This document shows positions 5,467 to 5,470 of a stretch of DNA of 5,470 nt, one piece after another. Location of the stretch: positions 1 through 5,470 of the forward strand of contig VEPB01000150.1 in assembly GCA_012026715.1 (NCBI GenBank), given 5' to 3'. How positions within the stretch are numbered: the first letter of the stretch is position 1; each line of letters begins with the position of its first letter. The position numbers and the translations under genes were made by a program. The notes beneath the pieces were generated by a model. That model made no database searches, was not told the origin of the DNA, and saw nothing but the letters and a program-made list of their open reading frames with translations. The stretch comes from Methylococcaceae bacterium. GTDB lineage: Bacteria > Pseudomonadota > Gammaproteobacteria > Methylococcales > Methylococcaceae.

Positions 5467-5470
5467 GGAA

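Overview
The window is GC-rich (roughly 60% or more by eye) and reads as chromosomal DNA of a Gram-negative proteobacterium, most likely a gammaproteobacterium. The MsrQ-type inner-membrane haem protein, the DUF3530-like exported protein and the DUF1269-like membrane protein all fit that group. A methanotroph or a relative (Methylococcales-like) is a reasonable guess from the GH57 protein and the base composition, but the sequence alone does not establish it. I see no transposase, phage gene, CRISPR array, tRNA or rRNA.

Five genes alternate strictly in strand (+, -, +, -, +), so no two of them can share an operon inside the window. (1) Bases 1-315, +: the C-terminal part of a DUF1269-like membrane protein whose start lies upstream of the window. 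(2) Bases 456-1850, -: a membrane-anchored diguanylate cyclase with about eight transmembrane segments and an intact GGEEF domain with an RxxD inhibitory site. (3) Bases 2159-2914, +: msrQ, the haem-binding membrane subunit of the MsrPQ methionine sulfoxide reductase system, without an adjacent msrP. (4) Bases 2921-3745, -: an exported DUF3530-like alpha/beta-hydrolase-fold protein whose nucleophile elbow reads GQGIG instead of GxSxG. (5) Bases 3878-5335, +: a complete cytoplasmic glycoside hydrolase family 57 protein.

Non-coding parts: a convergent gap (316-455) with a strong GC hairpin; a 308-base divergent gap (1851-2158) between the cyclase and msrQ, with several small inverted repeats, a possible -10 box and a weak sigma-54-like site; a 6-base convergent gap between msrQ and the DUF3530-like gene; a 132-base divergent gap (3746-3877); and the 3' end (5336-5470), which carries a perfect 16-bp inverted repeat and a second smaller hairpin.

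The genes do not form an obvious pathway. They cover c-di-GMP signalling, periplasmic protein repair, an unknown envelope protein and alpha-glucan metabolism. I found no convincing new multi-gene system. The most useful leads are the msrQ without msrP and its hydrophilic N-terminal extension, the nucleophile-less DUF3530-like protein, the unassigned membrane sensor of the cyclase, the GH57 protein of unknown specificity and the perfect 16-bp hairpin.
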